Source: Vibrio sagamiensis NBRC 104589
Lineage (GTDB): Bacteria; Pseudomonadota; Gammaproteobacteria; Enterobacterales; Vibrionaceae
Assembly: GCF_007990935.1 (NCBI RefSeq)
Contig: NZ_BJXJ01000001.1
Span: 124,001 to 188,000 of the forward strand
Length of the DNA: 64,000 bases
Direction: 5' to 3'
Made by a program: the position numbers and the translations under genes. The notes beneath the pieces are model-generated. The model ran no database searches and had not been told where the DNA came from. It was given only the letters and a program-made list of their open reading frames with translations. Below are positions 48,237 to 55,751 of this stretch, piece by piece (the first letter of the stretch is position 1; each line of letters starts with the position of its first letter).

Positions 48237-48336
48237 ATGTGTGCTGGGTTGGAATCGGCCTGATTCAAATGCAAAAGGCACACATGGTGTAGACATTTTT
48301 ACAAAGAGTGCGTATAAAATCGCACTCTTTGTTTTT
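48237..48336 (+). ncRNA. Candidate structured RNA ending in an intrinsic terminator
   Basis: A nested hairpin lies directly before a terminator. The outer stem ATGTGTGC (48237-48244) pairs perfectly over 8 bp with GCACACAT (48278-48285). The inner stem TTGGAATC (48249-48256) pairs with GATTCAA (48262-48268), with one bulged G and loop GGCCT. After a short linker comes an 11-bp terminator. It may be an independent small RNA or the leader/attenuator of tcdA. The T-loop-like TTCAAAT suggests a tRNA remnant, but no cloverleaf forms. The 5' end and promoter are not identified. Confidence 0.4.
48302..48336 (+). terminator. Strong intrinsic terminator 24 bases before tcdA
   Basis: CAAAGAGTGCG (48302-48312) pairs perfectly with CGCACTCTTTG (48321-48331) around TATAAAAT, then TTTTT. 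Confidence 0.93.
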
Positions 48337-48360
48337 CTATTATTCATCTGGATTTTCGTT

Positions 48361-49170
48361 ATGCGTAAACTTGATACTCCGGCTTCAGAAAATTACGACC
48401 AACGTTTTGGTGGAACTCGTCGCCTTTATGGTAATAATGAAGTTGAGATCCTGCGAGCAGCTCATGTCTGTGTCATCGGAATTGGTGGCGTTGGTTCATG
48501 GGCAGTCGAAGCATTAGCACGAACGGGTGTTGGTGAGCTTACCTTGATCGATATGGATGATGTGTGTGTGACTAACATTAACCGTCAAATCCACGCGATG
48601 ACTGGGACAGTCGGCAAAAGCAAAATAGAAGTGATGGCAGAACGAGTCAAACTGATCAATCCAGAGTGTCAGGTGAACTTGATTGATGACTTTATTTCTC
48701 CCGACAACCAACACCAATATTTAAGCAAAGAATTTGATTACGTGTTGGATGCAATCGACAGTGTGAGAGCCAAAGCTTCTTTGCTGGCCTATTGTCGTAG
48801 CAATAAAATTAAAGTAATCACAACGGGTGGAGCTGGTGGACAAATTGATCCAACACAAATCAAAGTCGCTGACCTAACGAAAACCATTCAAGACCCTCTA
48901 GCGAAAAAGATTAAAGATACTCTACGTCGTCATCATAACTTTCCGACTAATCCGGCACGTAAGTTTGGTATCGACTGTGTCTTTTCTACTGAGCAGTTGA
49001 AATATCCTCAAGCGGATGGTTCCGTATGTGGAGTAAAATCGACAGCAGAAGGACCAAAACGCATGGATTGTGCCAGTGGTTTTGGTGCTGCAACTGTCGT
49101 CACGGCAACATTTGGCTTTGTGGCGGTATCACGTATCGTTGAAAAGCTAATTCAAAAGCATAAGAAGTAA
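48361..49170 (+). CDS. tcdA: tRNA threonylcarbamoyladenosine dehydratase
   Basis: E1-like enzyme that cyclises t6A37 of tRNAs to ct6A with ATP. The 269-residue form begins MRKLDTPASENYDQRFGGTRRLYG. It has the nucleotide-binding VIGIGGVGSWAVEALAR, INRQ, DAIDSVRAK and the family Cys in a late CGVKSTAEGPKRMDC segment. I chose the ATG at 48361; the longer frame would translate the terminator and the RNA structure before it. The ribosome-binding site is weak. Its csdE neighbour 20 bases on matches E. coli, where TcdA depends on CsdA-CsdE. Confidence 0.94.
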   Translation: MRKLDTPASENYDQRFGGTRRLYGNNEVEILRAAHVCVIGIGGVGSWAVEALARTGVGELTLIDMDDVCVTNINRQIHAMTGTVGKSKIEVMAERVKLINPECQVNLIDDFISPDNQHQYLSKEFDYVLDAIDSVRAKASLLAYCRSNKIKVITTGGAGGQIDPTQIKVADLTKTIQDPLAKKIKDTLRRHHNFPTNPARKFGIDCVFSTEQLKYPQADGSVCGVKSTAEGPKRMDCASGFGAATVVTATFGFVAVSRIVEKLIQKHKK

Positions 49171-49190
49171 ATCAAAGAGAACAGCACGTC

Positions 49191-49625
49191 ATGATTGAGT
49201 TTCCTATTTCACCTTTTGGTCGTGATATTACCAGCGAAGAGATTGTTGCAACGATGCAGCAGTTTAAAGGTTGGGAAGACCGTTATCGTCAGGTCATTCA
49301 ATGGGGTAAACAATTACCGCAGATGCCTGAAGCACTTAAATCAGAGCAGGTTATGGTATCTGGCTGTGAAAGCCTAGTTTGGTTGGTGAGCAAAGAGCAA
49401 GAAGGCATTTGGTACTTCTGTGCAGATTCTGACGCGCGTATCGTGCGTGGCCTGATTGCCTTAGTGATGGCAGCTTATGACGGTAAAACAGCAGAACAAA
49501 TTCAAGCGTTTGATATCGATGCTTATTTTGATCAGCTTGGTTTAATGGCTCATCTAAGCCCATCACGAGGCAATGGGTTGAAAGCGATTGTGGAGAAGAT
49601 CAAGGACCTAGGAGCTAGTTCCTAG
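49191..49625 (+). CDS. csdE: Sulfur acceptor protein CsdE
   Basis: SufE-family protein, 144 residues, that takes persulfide sulfur from the cysteine desulfurase CsdA. The acceptor cysteine is C59 in VSGCES, with the flanking IWYFCADSDARIVRGL typical of the family. The gene is in the same strand and likely operon as tcdA and converges on csdA. Its stop codon lies within a CTAG-rich repeat. Confidence 0.94.
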   Translation: MIEFPISPFGRDITSEEIVATMQQFKGWEDRYRQVIQWGKQLPQMPEALKSEQVMVSGCESLVWLVSKEQEGIWYFCADSDARIVRGLIALVMAAYDGKTAEQIQAFDIDAYFDQLGLMAHLSPSRGNGLKAIVEKIKDLGASS

Positions 49626-49634
49626 GGTCCTAGG
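49607..49634. repeat. CTAG-rich repeat at the csdE/csdA convergence
   Basis: CCTAGG occurs at 49607-49612, 49621-49626 and 49629-49634, with another CTAG at 49615-49618. GGACCTAGGA and TTCCTAGGGTCC can pair with one bulge, so it may work as a weak bidirectional terminator. The csdE stop TAG lies in the second copy. Confidence 0.6.
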
Positions 49635-49636
49635 TT

Positions 49637-50848
49637 CTAAAGCATATCTAGCGCTTTTTCTACCGCGGCAATCAGCTTATCGACATCTTCTAAAGTATTG
49701 TAAATACCAAATGAGACACGTACTGTGCCTTTGACATTCAATGCATCCATCAATGGGTGGGCACAGTGATGGCCAGCGCGAACCGCGATATCTTGTTGAT
49801 CCAGTAAAGTCGCGATATCTTGATGATGAACGCCATCAATGACAAAAGTCAGAACGGAAGCATGAGGTTGGTAGCCGAGAATACGAATATCCTCAAGCTG
49901 GCTTAAGGCGAGATAAGCTTTGTTTTGCAGGGTATGTAAGTGGGATTCTACCTCTTGTTGGTCAAAGCTTTGATACCATTCCACAGCTTTTGCTAGAGCG
50001 ATCGCACCTGCTACATTCGGTGTACCTGCCTCAAATTTACCCGGTAAAGCAGAAAAAGTGGTGCGTTCGAAAGAGACTCTTTCCACCATTTTACCACCGC
50101 CGTGCCATGGTGGCATGCTTTCTAACAACTCAAGCTTACCATACAGTACCCCAATGCCTGCTGGAGCGTAGAGCTTATGGCCAGAAAAAACGTAAAAGTC
50201 AGCGCCTAATTCAGAGAGGTTTAGTGTTTCATGAACAATACCTTGAGCTCCGTCAATTACGACAACCGCGCCTACGTTATGGGCCAGAGTGATGATGCTT
50301 TCAATGGGTTGTCGAGTTCCTGTTACATTGGTGATCTGCGCACAGGCGACAATTTTACAGCGTTGTGAAAGTAACTCTTTGAAGGCTTCAAGATCAAACT
50401 GGCAGTCTTGAGTCATTGGGACTTTCACCACTTTTGCTCCGGTTTGTTCAGCGACAATTTGCCAAGGAACAATATTCGCGTGATGCTCCATTTCACTGAT
50501 CAATATCTCATCGCCTGGTTTTAACGTGCTTCGAGCATACGTCTGAGCAATAAGGTTGAGCGCTTCGGTCGCCCCTCGTGTCCAAATGATTTCTTTTGAA
50601 CTTGCGGCACCAATAAAGGTTGCGATTCTTTCTCGTGCTGCTTCGAACTGGCCTGTTGCTTGGGCTGTTAAGCGATGACTCCCACGATGCACATTAGCGT
50701 TCTGTGCACTGTAGTAGTGACTTATCGTATCAATCACACACTGTGGTTTTTGTGTCGTTGCCGCACTGTCTAAATAGATTAACGCTGGTTGGTCAGCAGC
50801 GTGGTTTAGAGCAGGAAATTGTTGGCGAATTTCGTCTACATTTAGCAT
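49637..50848 (-). CDS. csdA: Cysteine desulfurase CsdA
   Basis: PLP enzyme that takes sulfur from cysteine (or selenium from selenocysteine) and hands it to CsdE; 403 residues. EMEHHANIVPW and VIDGAQGIVH bind PLP, SGHKLYAP contains the Schiff-base lysine, and RAGHHCAHP contains the persulfide cysteine. Type II (SufS-like) desulfurase. Its start overlaps the yajL stop by seven bases, so panE-yajL-csdA form one leftward operon converging on csdE. Confidence 0.95.
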   Translation of the reverse strand: MLNVDEIRQQFPALNHAADQPALIYLDSAATTQKPQCVIDTISHYYSAQNANVHRGSHRLTAQATGQFEAARERIATFIGAASSKEIIWTRGATEALNLIAQTYARSTLKPGDEILISEMEHHANIVPWQIVAEQTGAKVVKVPMTQDCQFDLEAFKELLSQRCKIVACAQITNVTGTRQPIESIITLAHNVGAVVVIDGAQGIVHETLNLSELGADFYVFSGHKLYAPAGIGVLYGKLELLESMPPWHGGGKMVERVSFERTTFSALPGKFEAGTPNVAGAIALAKAVEWYQSFDQQEVESHLHTLQNKAYLALSQLEDIRILGYQPHASVLTFVIDGVHHQDIATLLDQQDIAVRAGHHCAHPLMDALNVKGTVRVSFGIYNTLEDVDKLIAAVEKALDML

Positions 50849-51447
50849 GATGCTTCACCTAGCTTGTGATAGTGCAGTGTTGGTAAGGTAATCATCGGCT
50901 CTGCTACCGACCAAGCATGCGCTTTTCCTGACAGCTTAATAATGATCTCCATGGCAAACTCTAAGGCTGTGCCGGGGCCTTGGCTGGTGATCAAGTTATG
51001 ATTGATATCGATAGTAACTCGTTTGGGACGCCATTTATCCTGTGGGATTTTATCTTGAAAACTCGGGTGACAAGTCATCAGGGCATTTTGATAAAGCTGG
51101 TGGTGCTGAAGAACGAGAGCAGGGGCGGCACATATAGCAGCGACCAGCTTTCCTTCATACATGTGCTGCTTTAGCATCTCCATCATGACCGTACTGTCGC
51201 GAAAAACTTCTGCGCCTTTTACGCCACCCGATAGCACGATAACGTCAAACTCATCATCGGCAATATCGACCAGCTTGCAATCAGCGGTCAGTGTTACTCC
51301 TCGTGAGGCTTGCATGGTCAACGAGCCATCGAAGTCAGCGCTGGCAACGGTGACATCATAGCCTGCTCGTACCATCATATCGATAACCGTAACGGCTTCC
51401 ATCTCTTCAGTACCAGGTGCGATAGGAACTAAGATTGTTTTATTCAT
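50842..51447 (-). CDS. yajL: DJ-1/PfpI family protein YajL
   Basis: 201-residue member of the DJ-1 superfamily, linked in E. coli to protection against oxidative and carbonyl damage of thiols. The conserved cysteine is C106 in AAICAAPALVL, at the same position as in E. coli YajL, with the partner Glu in APGTEEMEAV. I chose MNKTILVPIAPG at 51447; the longer frame is only the overlap into panE. It overlaps panE by eight bases and csdA by seven. Confidence 0.93.
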   Translation of the reverse strand: MNKTILVPIAPGTEEMEAVTVIDMMVRAGYDVTVASADFDGSLTMQASRGVTLTADCKLVDIADDEFDVIVLSGGVKGAEVFRDSTVMMEMLKQHMYEGKLVAAICAAPALVLQHHQLYQNALMTCHPSFQDKIPQDKWRPKRVTIDINHNLITSQGPGTALEFAMEIIIKLSGKAHAWSVAEPMITLPTLHYHKLGEASC

Positions 51448-52333
51448 TATTTTTCCAGCTGTGTTCAATTTGTTTGATGCGGCGATAGAGTTTGGCATTC
51501 TCTGGTACTGCAATTTGGTGTTGCTCAGCACAATGCATGACGTACCCCGTAATAAAGTCTATCTCGGTATCGCGTTGATGAAAAATATCTTGTCTCATTG
51601 ACGAATAATTTTCAGCCGTAGCATGAATCACTTGCATGATGATGGCGTGCAGCGAAGCAAACTCTACCTCAATCTCTTCTTTATTCATGACTTCAACTAA
51701 TTCTTGGATCAGATTGTTTATCATTGGCTGGAACTCTGGGGCTGCAAGCTGACCATTTTTGCATTGATGAATGGCCGTTAATGGGTTGATCACACAATTT
51801 ATAGCAAGCTTGTTCCAAAGGGCGGGTTGAATGTTGACCTGCCAATGAACGGTGGGTAAGGCATGGTCCATGACCGCCTGAAGAAAGTGACACTGAGTTC
51901 CTTGACTATTGAAGCCGCCCATGTAGGTAGTACCGAACCCCGTATGAAGAACATGATTGGAAGCAGGCTTATATGCACCATGGGTGGTTGTGGCGATCAC
52001 AATCGGGTTACTTGCCAGCTTTTTGGTAATGAATTTGGTAGTGCCCATTCCGTTGTGCATTAACATCACGATAGTCTCAGGTGGGATATGTTTCAACAAC
52101 GGCTGAATCGCCAGCTCTACTTGACAGGCCTTGACCGTGACTAAGATAAGATCAGCGTTTTCTAGAGCAGAAATGCCCTGATTAGCAAAGCTGATCTCAG
52201 GATCTTGATCCAGTTTAATTGGGAGGCATTTGTGCGAGTTTCTGGCCCATAACGAAACATTGTGGCCAGCAAGTCGCAATTTGGTTGCCCAGAGAGAGCC
52301 AATGGAGCCCGGGCCAAGGATAAGAATATTCAC
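51440..52333 (-). CDS. panE: 2-dehydropantoate 2-reductase
   Basis: NADPH-dependent ketopantoate reductase of the pantothenate/CoA pathway, about 297 residues. The Rossmann motif LGPGSIGSLW is at the N-terminus, and NKLAINCVINPLTAI contains the catalytic Lys (K176 in E. coli). I chose the GTG at 52333, which gives MNILILGPG like relatives; another GTG three codons upstream (52342) is possible. Neither has a good ribosome-binding site. First gene of panE-yajL-csdA. Confidence 0.92.
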   Translation of the reverse strand: MNILILGPGSIGSLWATKLRLAGHNVSLWARNSHKCLPIKLDQDPEISFANQGISALENADLILVTVKACQVELAIQPLLKHIPPETIVMLMHNGMGTTKFITKKLASNPIVIATTTHGAYKPASNHVLHTGFGTTYMGGFNSQGTQCHFLQAVMDHALPTVHWQVNIQPALWNKLAINCVINPLTAIHQCKNGQLAAPEFQPMINNLIQELVEVMNKEEIEVEFASLHAIIMQVIHATAENYSSMRQDIFHQRDTEIDFITGYVMHCAEQHQIAVPENAKLYRRIKQIEHSWKNNE

Positions 52334-52394
52334 TAAACGCACTTATAAAAAATACTTTACAGCAAGGATAATGAGAGAGAGAAGGAAAGCAAAT

Positions 52395-52424
52395 AAAAAA
52401 TGGCGCCAAATGGCGCCATTTTAA
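52395..52424 (-). terminator. Intrinsic terminator of ompK
   Basis: AAAATGGCGCC (52397-52407) pairs with GGCGCCATTTT (52412-52422); on the minus strand it continues into T-rich TTTTTTATTT. Confidence 0.92.
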
Positions 52425-52439
52425 GAGATTTCAGTTCAA

Positions 52440-53267
52440 TTAGAACTTGTAAGTCGCGTTAAGGTAGTGAGCTACGCCTGATGATTCAACAGTGTTTGTC
52501 CAAGGTAGAGCAACACCGTCAGCAAAACCATAAACGTCTTTGTAGAGCTTTAGGCCGTAGCCCAGTGCAAAACGGTCGGAATGCCAATATAAACCATTGA
52601 ACATTGCACCACCGTGTGAGGTTGTAGTATTAAATTTATTACCTTTGTTATCATCCATACCAAATTGGTAATCAATGTAACCTTGGTAAGAGATAAACGA
52701 GCCATTTTCGAAGAAGTAGAATGGTTTAAACCAGTTGGTTGATACTTGGTAGCCGTTCCAATCTTTCTCGTTACCATTATAAGTAGCGTAAAGGTTCAGT
52801 CCAATTTTACCTAACCAAGGAACCATAATGTTTGAGCCAAAACCGATTTTTTGGTTGTTTACGCCGCCGTTGTTACCATCCCAAGTTATCTCAGAAGCAA
52901 CAAATAATTCTTCGACAGGGCCAAAAGAGAGATCTTTACCCGTCAGAGCATCAATCGACATGCGTGGAGCAAACTTCATAAACATCTTAGTATCGCCGTC
53001 TGCTTTATCACTGCCTTCGTCTGTGAGCAGGTTGAATACATCAACATAGCCGTACAGATCAAAAATACCAGAACGTCCACCAAATTCCATCTCTAGGTAA
53101 TCATGGCTAGATTCTGAGCCAGCACCTTTCTCACCAAATGCACCCATAAGGTTGAACTGCAAAAATTTGAAGTCATTCTTGTGGATATCGCCATCTGAAT
53201 AATCAGCGGCAAAAATCGGTGCAGAAGTGGCTGCAAGAAGGCTTAATGTTAGAAGTGATTTACGCAT
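52440..53267 (-). CDS. ompK: Outer-membrane protein OmpK (Tsx-type nucleoside channel)
   Basis: Twelve-strand beta-barrel of the Tsx/OmpK family, 275-residue precursor with a signal peptide cleaved after APIFA, giving ADYSDGDIHKND. It ends in NATYKF with a C-terminal Phe as expected for barrels. The family admits nucleosides, and in vibrios OmpK is the receptor of phage KVP40. Alternating aromatic strands such as LYWHSDRFALGYGLKLY are visible. Two CRP-like sites and a PurR/CytR-like word lie upstream, consistent with nucleoside-linked control. Confidence 0.95.
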   Translation of the reverse strand: MRKSLLTLSLLAATSAPIFAADYSDGDIHKNDFKFLQFNLMGAFGEKGAGSESSHDYLEMEFGGRSGIFDLYGYVDVFNLLTDEGSDKADGDTKMFMKFAPRMSIDALTGKDLSFGPVEELFVASEITWDGNNGGVNNQKIGFGSNIMVPWLGKIGLNLYATYNGNEKDWNGYQVSTNWFKPFYFFENGSFISYQGYIDYQFGMDDNKGNKFNTTTSHGGAMFNGLYWHSDRFALGYGLKLYKDVYGFADGVALPWTNTVESSGVAHYLNATYKF

Positions 53268-53374
53268 AAAAGAGCTCTCTGTGATTAATATGGTTCAGAA
53301 TGCACATTCTGTGTTGCTGTTTCTGATGGGCATGAATGATAACGACAAAAATTGCTAATTAAAGTGCTTTCTAA

Positions 53375-53409
53375 TGTGATTTTTGTCATTTTGTGTGATC
53401 AATACCACA
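53375..53409 (-). promoter_or_regulatory. Tandem CRP-like sites upstream of ompK
   Basis: TGTGA-TTTTTG-TCATT (53375-53390) and TGTGA-TCAATA-CCACA (53394-53409, nine of ten positions), starting 19 bp apart. E. coli tsx also has paired CRP sites. Confidence 0.6.
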
Positions 53410-53467
53410 CTTCTGGAATAATTAACGGAACTTATTACTTTGAAGGTGTTTTTGGTCACTATGACAA

Positions 53468-53483
53468 CAGTAAACGTTTGCGT
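53468..53483. promoter_or_regulatory. LacI-family (PurR/CytR-like) operator candidate
   Basis: CAGTAAACGTTTGCGT matches the PurR box ACGCAAACGTTTGCGT at 13 of 16 positions. A similar ACCGTTTGCGT lies upstream of the deo genes (1251-1261). Confidence 0.4.
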
Positions 53484-53584
53484 AAACGGTTAGTTGAATT
53501 GTTGTAGAGGTCTAGCATTTAATGTGAGTGTGATCGCTCGTTAACAATGTTCGTAAAATCTGTCATAACAAAGAGGTTTAACGA

Positions 53585-54169
53585 ATGAACGAAGTGATGC
53601 TGTTCCCATTATCGTCGGTTGTACTCCCCGAAGGAAAAATGAAATTACGCATTTTTGAACCACGATATAAAAGAATGGTTAAAGAATGTAGTTTAAACAA
53701 TGTGGGCTTTGGTATGTGCTTGGTAGAAGGCTCTGAAGATGGTAGTAAACAAAGCAAGTTGTCCAGTGTCGGTACCTTAGTTCAGATTGTTGATTTTGAT
53801 CAGCTCAGTGATGGGCTGCTTGGTATTACTGTGGTAGGAATAAAACGATTTCAAGTCGGGAACATGCGTACCGAGCTTGATGGTTTGAGAAGAGCACAAG
53901 TAGATTGGATGGAAAACTGGCAGTTAACTAAAAATGTTCCGGATTTTTCTGACTTGAGTGATCATTTAGCGGAAGTTCACAATAGTATCGCTCAGCTCAA
54001 AGAGCTTTATTCTCATTGTTTCTATGATGATCCTAATTGGGTTGCCCAGCGTTGGCTGGAATTGCTGCCACTTGATTGCGCGTCATTTGAACACTTAGCT
54101 GGCGGCGGTAACTGCATTACAGCATTAAATTTTCTCAATCACGCTATGGGATATAAAAAAACAATGTAG
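53585..54169 (+). CDS. LON substrate-binding-domain protein
   Basis: 194-residue cytosolic protein consisting only of the LON N-terminal domain: MLFPLSSVVLPEGKMKLRIFEPRYKRMVKEC is the signature start, and no ATPase or protease part follows. Such stand-alone proteins are widespread and of unknown function. AGAGG precedes the ATG. It lies upstream of the sigma/ChrR pair, possibly under the same control (see the TGATC/CGTA finding). Confidence 0.88.
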   Translation: MNEVMLFPLSSVVLPEGKMKLRIFEPRYKRMVKECSLNNVGFGMCLVEGSEDGSKQSKLSSVGTLVQIVDFDQLSDGLLGITVVGIKRFQVGNMRTELDGLRRAQVDWMENWQLTKNVPDFSDLSDHLAEVHNSIAQLKELYSHCFYDDPNWVAQRWLELLPLDCASFEHLAGGGNCITALNFLNHAMGYKKTM

Positions 54170-54244
54170 GTTCTACCAATTGTCATTGTAGATGTTAACC
54201 CCAATTCTATTTTCACCGTTATTTATCTCTATTTTTAGTAAATG

Positions 54245-54271
54245 TGATCTATTTAGGTTAGTAATTACGTA
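54245..54271 (+). promoter_or_regulatory. Candidate autoregulated ECF promoter of the sigma/ChrR operon
   Basis: TGATCT (54245-54250), a 17-base spacer, then CGTA (54268-54271). This resembles the TGATCC ... CGTA type recognised by ChrR-partnered ECF sigma factors, which usually activate their own gene. The resulting leader would be about 160 bases. Confidence 0.45.
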
Positions 54272-54439
54272 TCACTTAAAGAAGATTTATTTGTCGGATT
54301 TTTTTGCCGTCCCTTTTTAATTCATGGTGTTAGCCAATGAAACTTTTGGTGATAAACTCTACTGGCAATACAAGTTTACTTTCTGAGCTATTTATATGGA
54401 CCACTAGTTGGATGTTTTCTGACTTGATTAAGGCTGATT

Positions 54440-55024
54440 ATGATGAGTGAAAGCCCACAAGTATTAGGGCGAAGTGAGTGGATAGTGTACATGGACAAAG
54501 TTAAGGCAAGAGACAAAAATGCTTTCGCTTTTGTTTTCCGCTTTTACGCACCCAAGCTCAAGCAATTTGCTTACAAACATGTTGGCAATGAACAAATTGC
54601 AATGGAAATGGTGCAAGAAACGATGACAACAGTATGGCAAAAAGCACACCTCTATGATGGAACAAAAAGTGCTTTGTCGACGTGGATATACACTATTCTT
54701 CGCAATCTTTGCTTCGACATGTTGCGCAAGCAAAAAGGTAAAGAGTTACATATTCATTCAGATGACATATGGCCAGCTGAATTCTATCCACCCGACTTAG
54801 TTGACCATTATTCTCCTGAACAGGACATGCTAAAAGAACAGGTTTTGAAGTTTTTGAATATTTTGCCCAAGAATCAGAGAGAAGTGCTTCAAGCGGTTTA
54901 TCTGGAAGAACTTCCTCATCAGCAAGTTGCTGATATGTTTAACATTCCCTTGGGGACTGTTAAGTCCCGCTTGAGACTTGCTGTTGAAAAATTAAGGCAT
55001 TCAATGCAAATGGAGCAGATATGA
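54440..55024 (+). CDS. ECF RNA polymerase sigma factor (ChrR-partnered type)
   Basis: 194-residue group IV sigma factor. Region 2 covers about 20-90 (FRFYAPKLKQFAYKHVGNEQ, MVQETMTTVWQKA, STWIYTILRNLCFDMLRK), region 4 about 130-185 (LPKNQREVLQAVYLEEL, HQQVADMFNIPLGTVKSRL). The next gene encodes a ChrR anti-sigma factor and overlaps by ATGA, so the two are co-translated. In Rhodobacter such a pair (RpoE/ChrR) answers singlet oxygen. Start could also be the next codon (54443). Calling it rpoE would confuse it with the envelope-stress sigma E. Confidence 0.93.
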   Translation: MMSESPQVLGRSEWIVYMDKVKARDKNAFAFVFRFYAPKLKQFAYKHVGNEQIAMEMVQETMTTVWQKAHLYDGTKSALSTWIYTILRNLCFDMLRKQKGKELHIHSDDIWPAEFYPPDLVDHYSPEQDMLKEQVLKFLNILPKNQREVLQAVYLEELPHQQVADMFNIPLGTVKSRLRLAVEKLRHSMQMEQI

Positions 55025-55680
55025 ACAATCATCTTGATACCCATCTATTGGAAGCTTATGCATCCGGTGAGATCGATGCTGTTTCAGGTTTGTTTGTTGC
55101 TACTCACCTAGATATTTGCCCTGAATGTCGTTCTCTAGTTAATCAAATTGAAGAATGTAAAGCCAATCATATTGCTGAATCGTCTTTTGGATATACCGAT
55201 GACTTTGAACATATGTTAGACACTATTGTTTCTCAACCCGCAGTAGGAGACGATTTCGTCTTATATGATCGCCGTACTATCAATGTAGCGGATAAAGAAT
55301 TTTTGCTTCCGAAATCCTTATATCGTTTCGCTGATCTTATCGGTGATTGGAAAAATTATGGGGGTAGGGTTTTTAGTGCGCCAATCGACCTCGGTGAAGA
55401 TCAAAGAGTGAGCTTGATGTACATTAATGAGAATGTCAAAATCCCTCAGCACACTCACAAGGGCTCAGAAACAACGCTAGTTTTACATGGTGGTTTTAGT
55501 GATGAAAAAGGTCATTATGAAGTTGGCGATATTATCGTTAGAGACAGCCAATGTACCCACTCGCCTTTTACTCAATCTGGTGAAGATTGTCTTATTTTAG
55601 CCGCGCTTACTGAACCTATGTTGTTCACGCAAGGAGTAGCAAAAATCTTTAATCTCTTTGGCAAAGGTGTTTATCCTTAA
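55021..55680 (+). CDS. chrR: ChrR-type zinc anti-sigma factor with cupin domain
   Basis: 219-residue anti-sigma factor. The N-terminal zinc-binding anti-sigma domain has H8 and H29-x3-C33-x2-C36. The C-terminal cupin-like domain has H144, H146, E150 and H180, which match the metal ligands H141, H143, E147 and H177 of R. sphaeroides ChrR, so both domains should be functional. It holds the upstream sigma factor inactive; in the model organism singlet oxygen triggers release through the cupin domain. Confidence 0.93.
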   Translation: MNNHLDTHLLEAYASGEIDAVSGLFVATHLDICPECRSLVNQIEECKANHIAESSFGYTDDFEHMLDTIVSQPAVGDDFVLYDRRTINVADKEFLLPKSLYRFADLIGDWKNYGGRVFSAPIDLGEDQRVSLMYINENVKIPQHTHKGSETTLVLHGGFSDEKGHYEVGDIIVRDSQCTHSPFTQSGEDCLILAALTEPMLFTQGVAKIFNLFGKGVYP

Positions 55681-55708
55681 ATTATTTACTCCAGTTCATA
55701 AATACCAA

Positions 55709-55743
55709 TGAAATAAGGAAGTCAATAAAACTCCCTTATTTCA
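55709..55743. terminator. Probable bidirectional terminator between chrR and ampG
   Basis: ATGAAATAAGG pairs perfectly with CCTTATTTCAT around a 13-base AT-rich middle. The stem is AT-rich and T runs are poor, so efficiency is uncertain. Confidence 0.45.
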
Positions 55744-55751
55744 TTATAAAA

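Larger units (their letters stand above)
53268..53584. other. Divergent ompK / LON-domain gene control region
   Basis: About 317 bases. It holds two CRP-like sites in tandem, a PurR/CytR-like word (53468-53483) and a TGATC-N16-CGTA pair (53531-53555) near the rightward gene. No open frame of interest was seen. Confidence 0.5.

Noticed and set aside
48241..48285. Possible tRNA gene, because of a T-loop-like TTCAAAT near the metZWV-type location of other species
   Set aside because: No 5-bp T stem, no anticodon arm and no CCA end; the bases instead form a long nested hairpin. Kept only as a candidate structured RNA.
48241..48360. N-terminal membrane extension of TcdA
   Set aside because: The longer frame simply translates the terminator hairpin and its T run; TcdA relatives start at the ATG at 48361.
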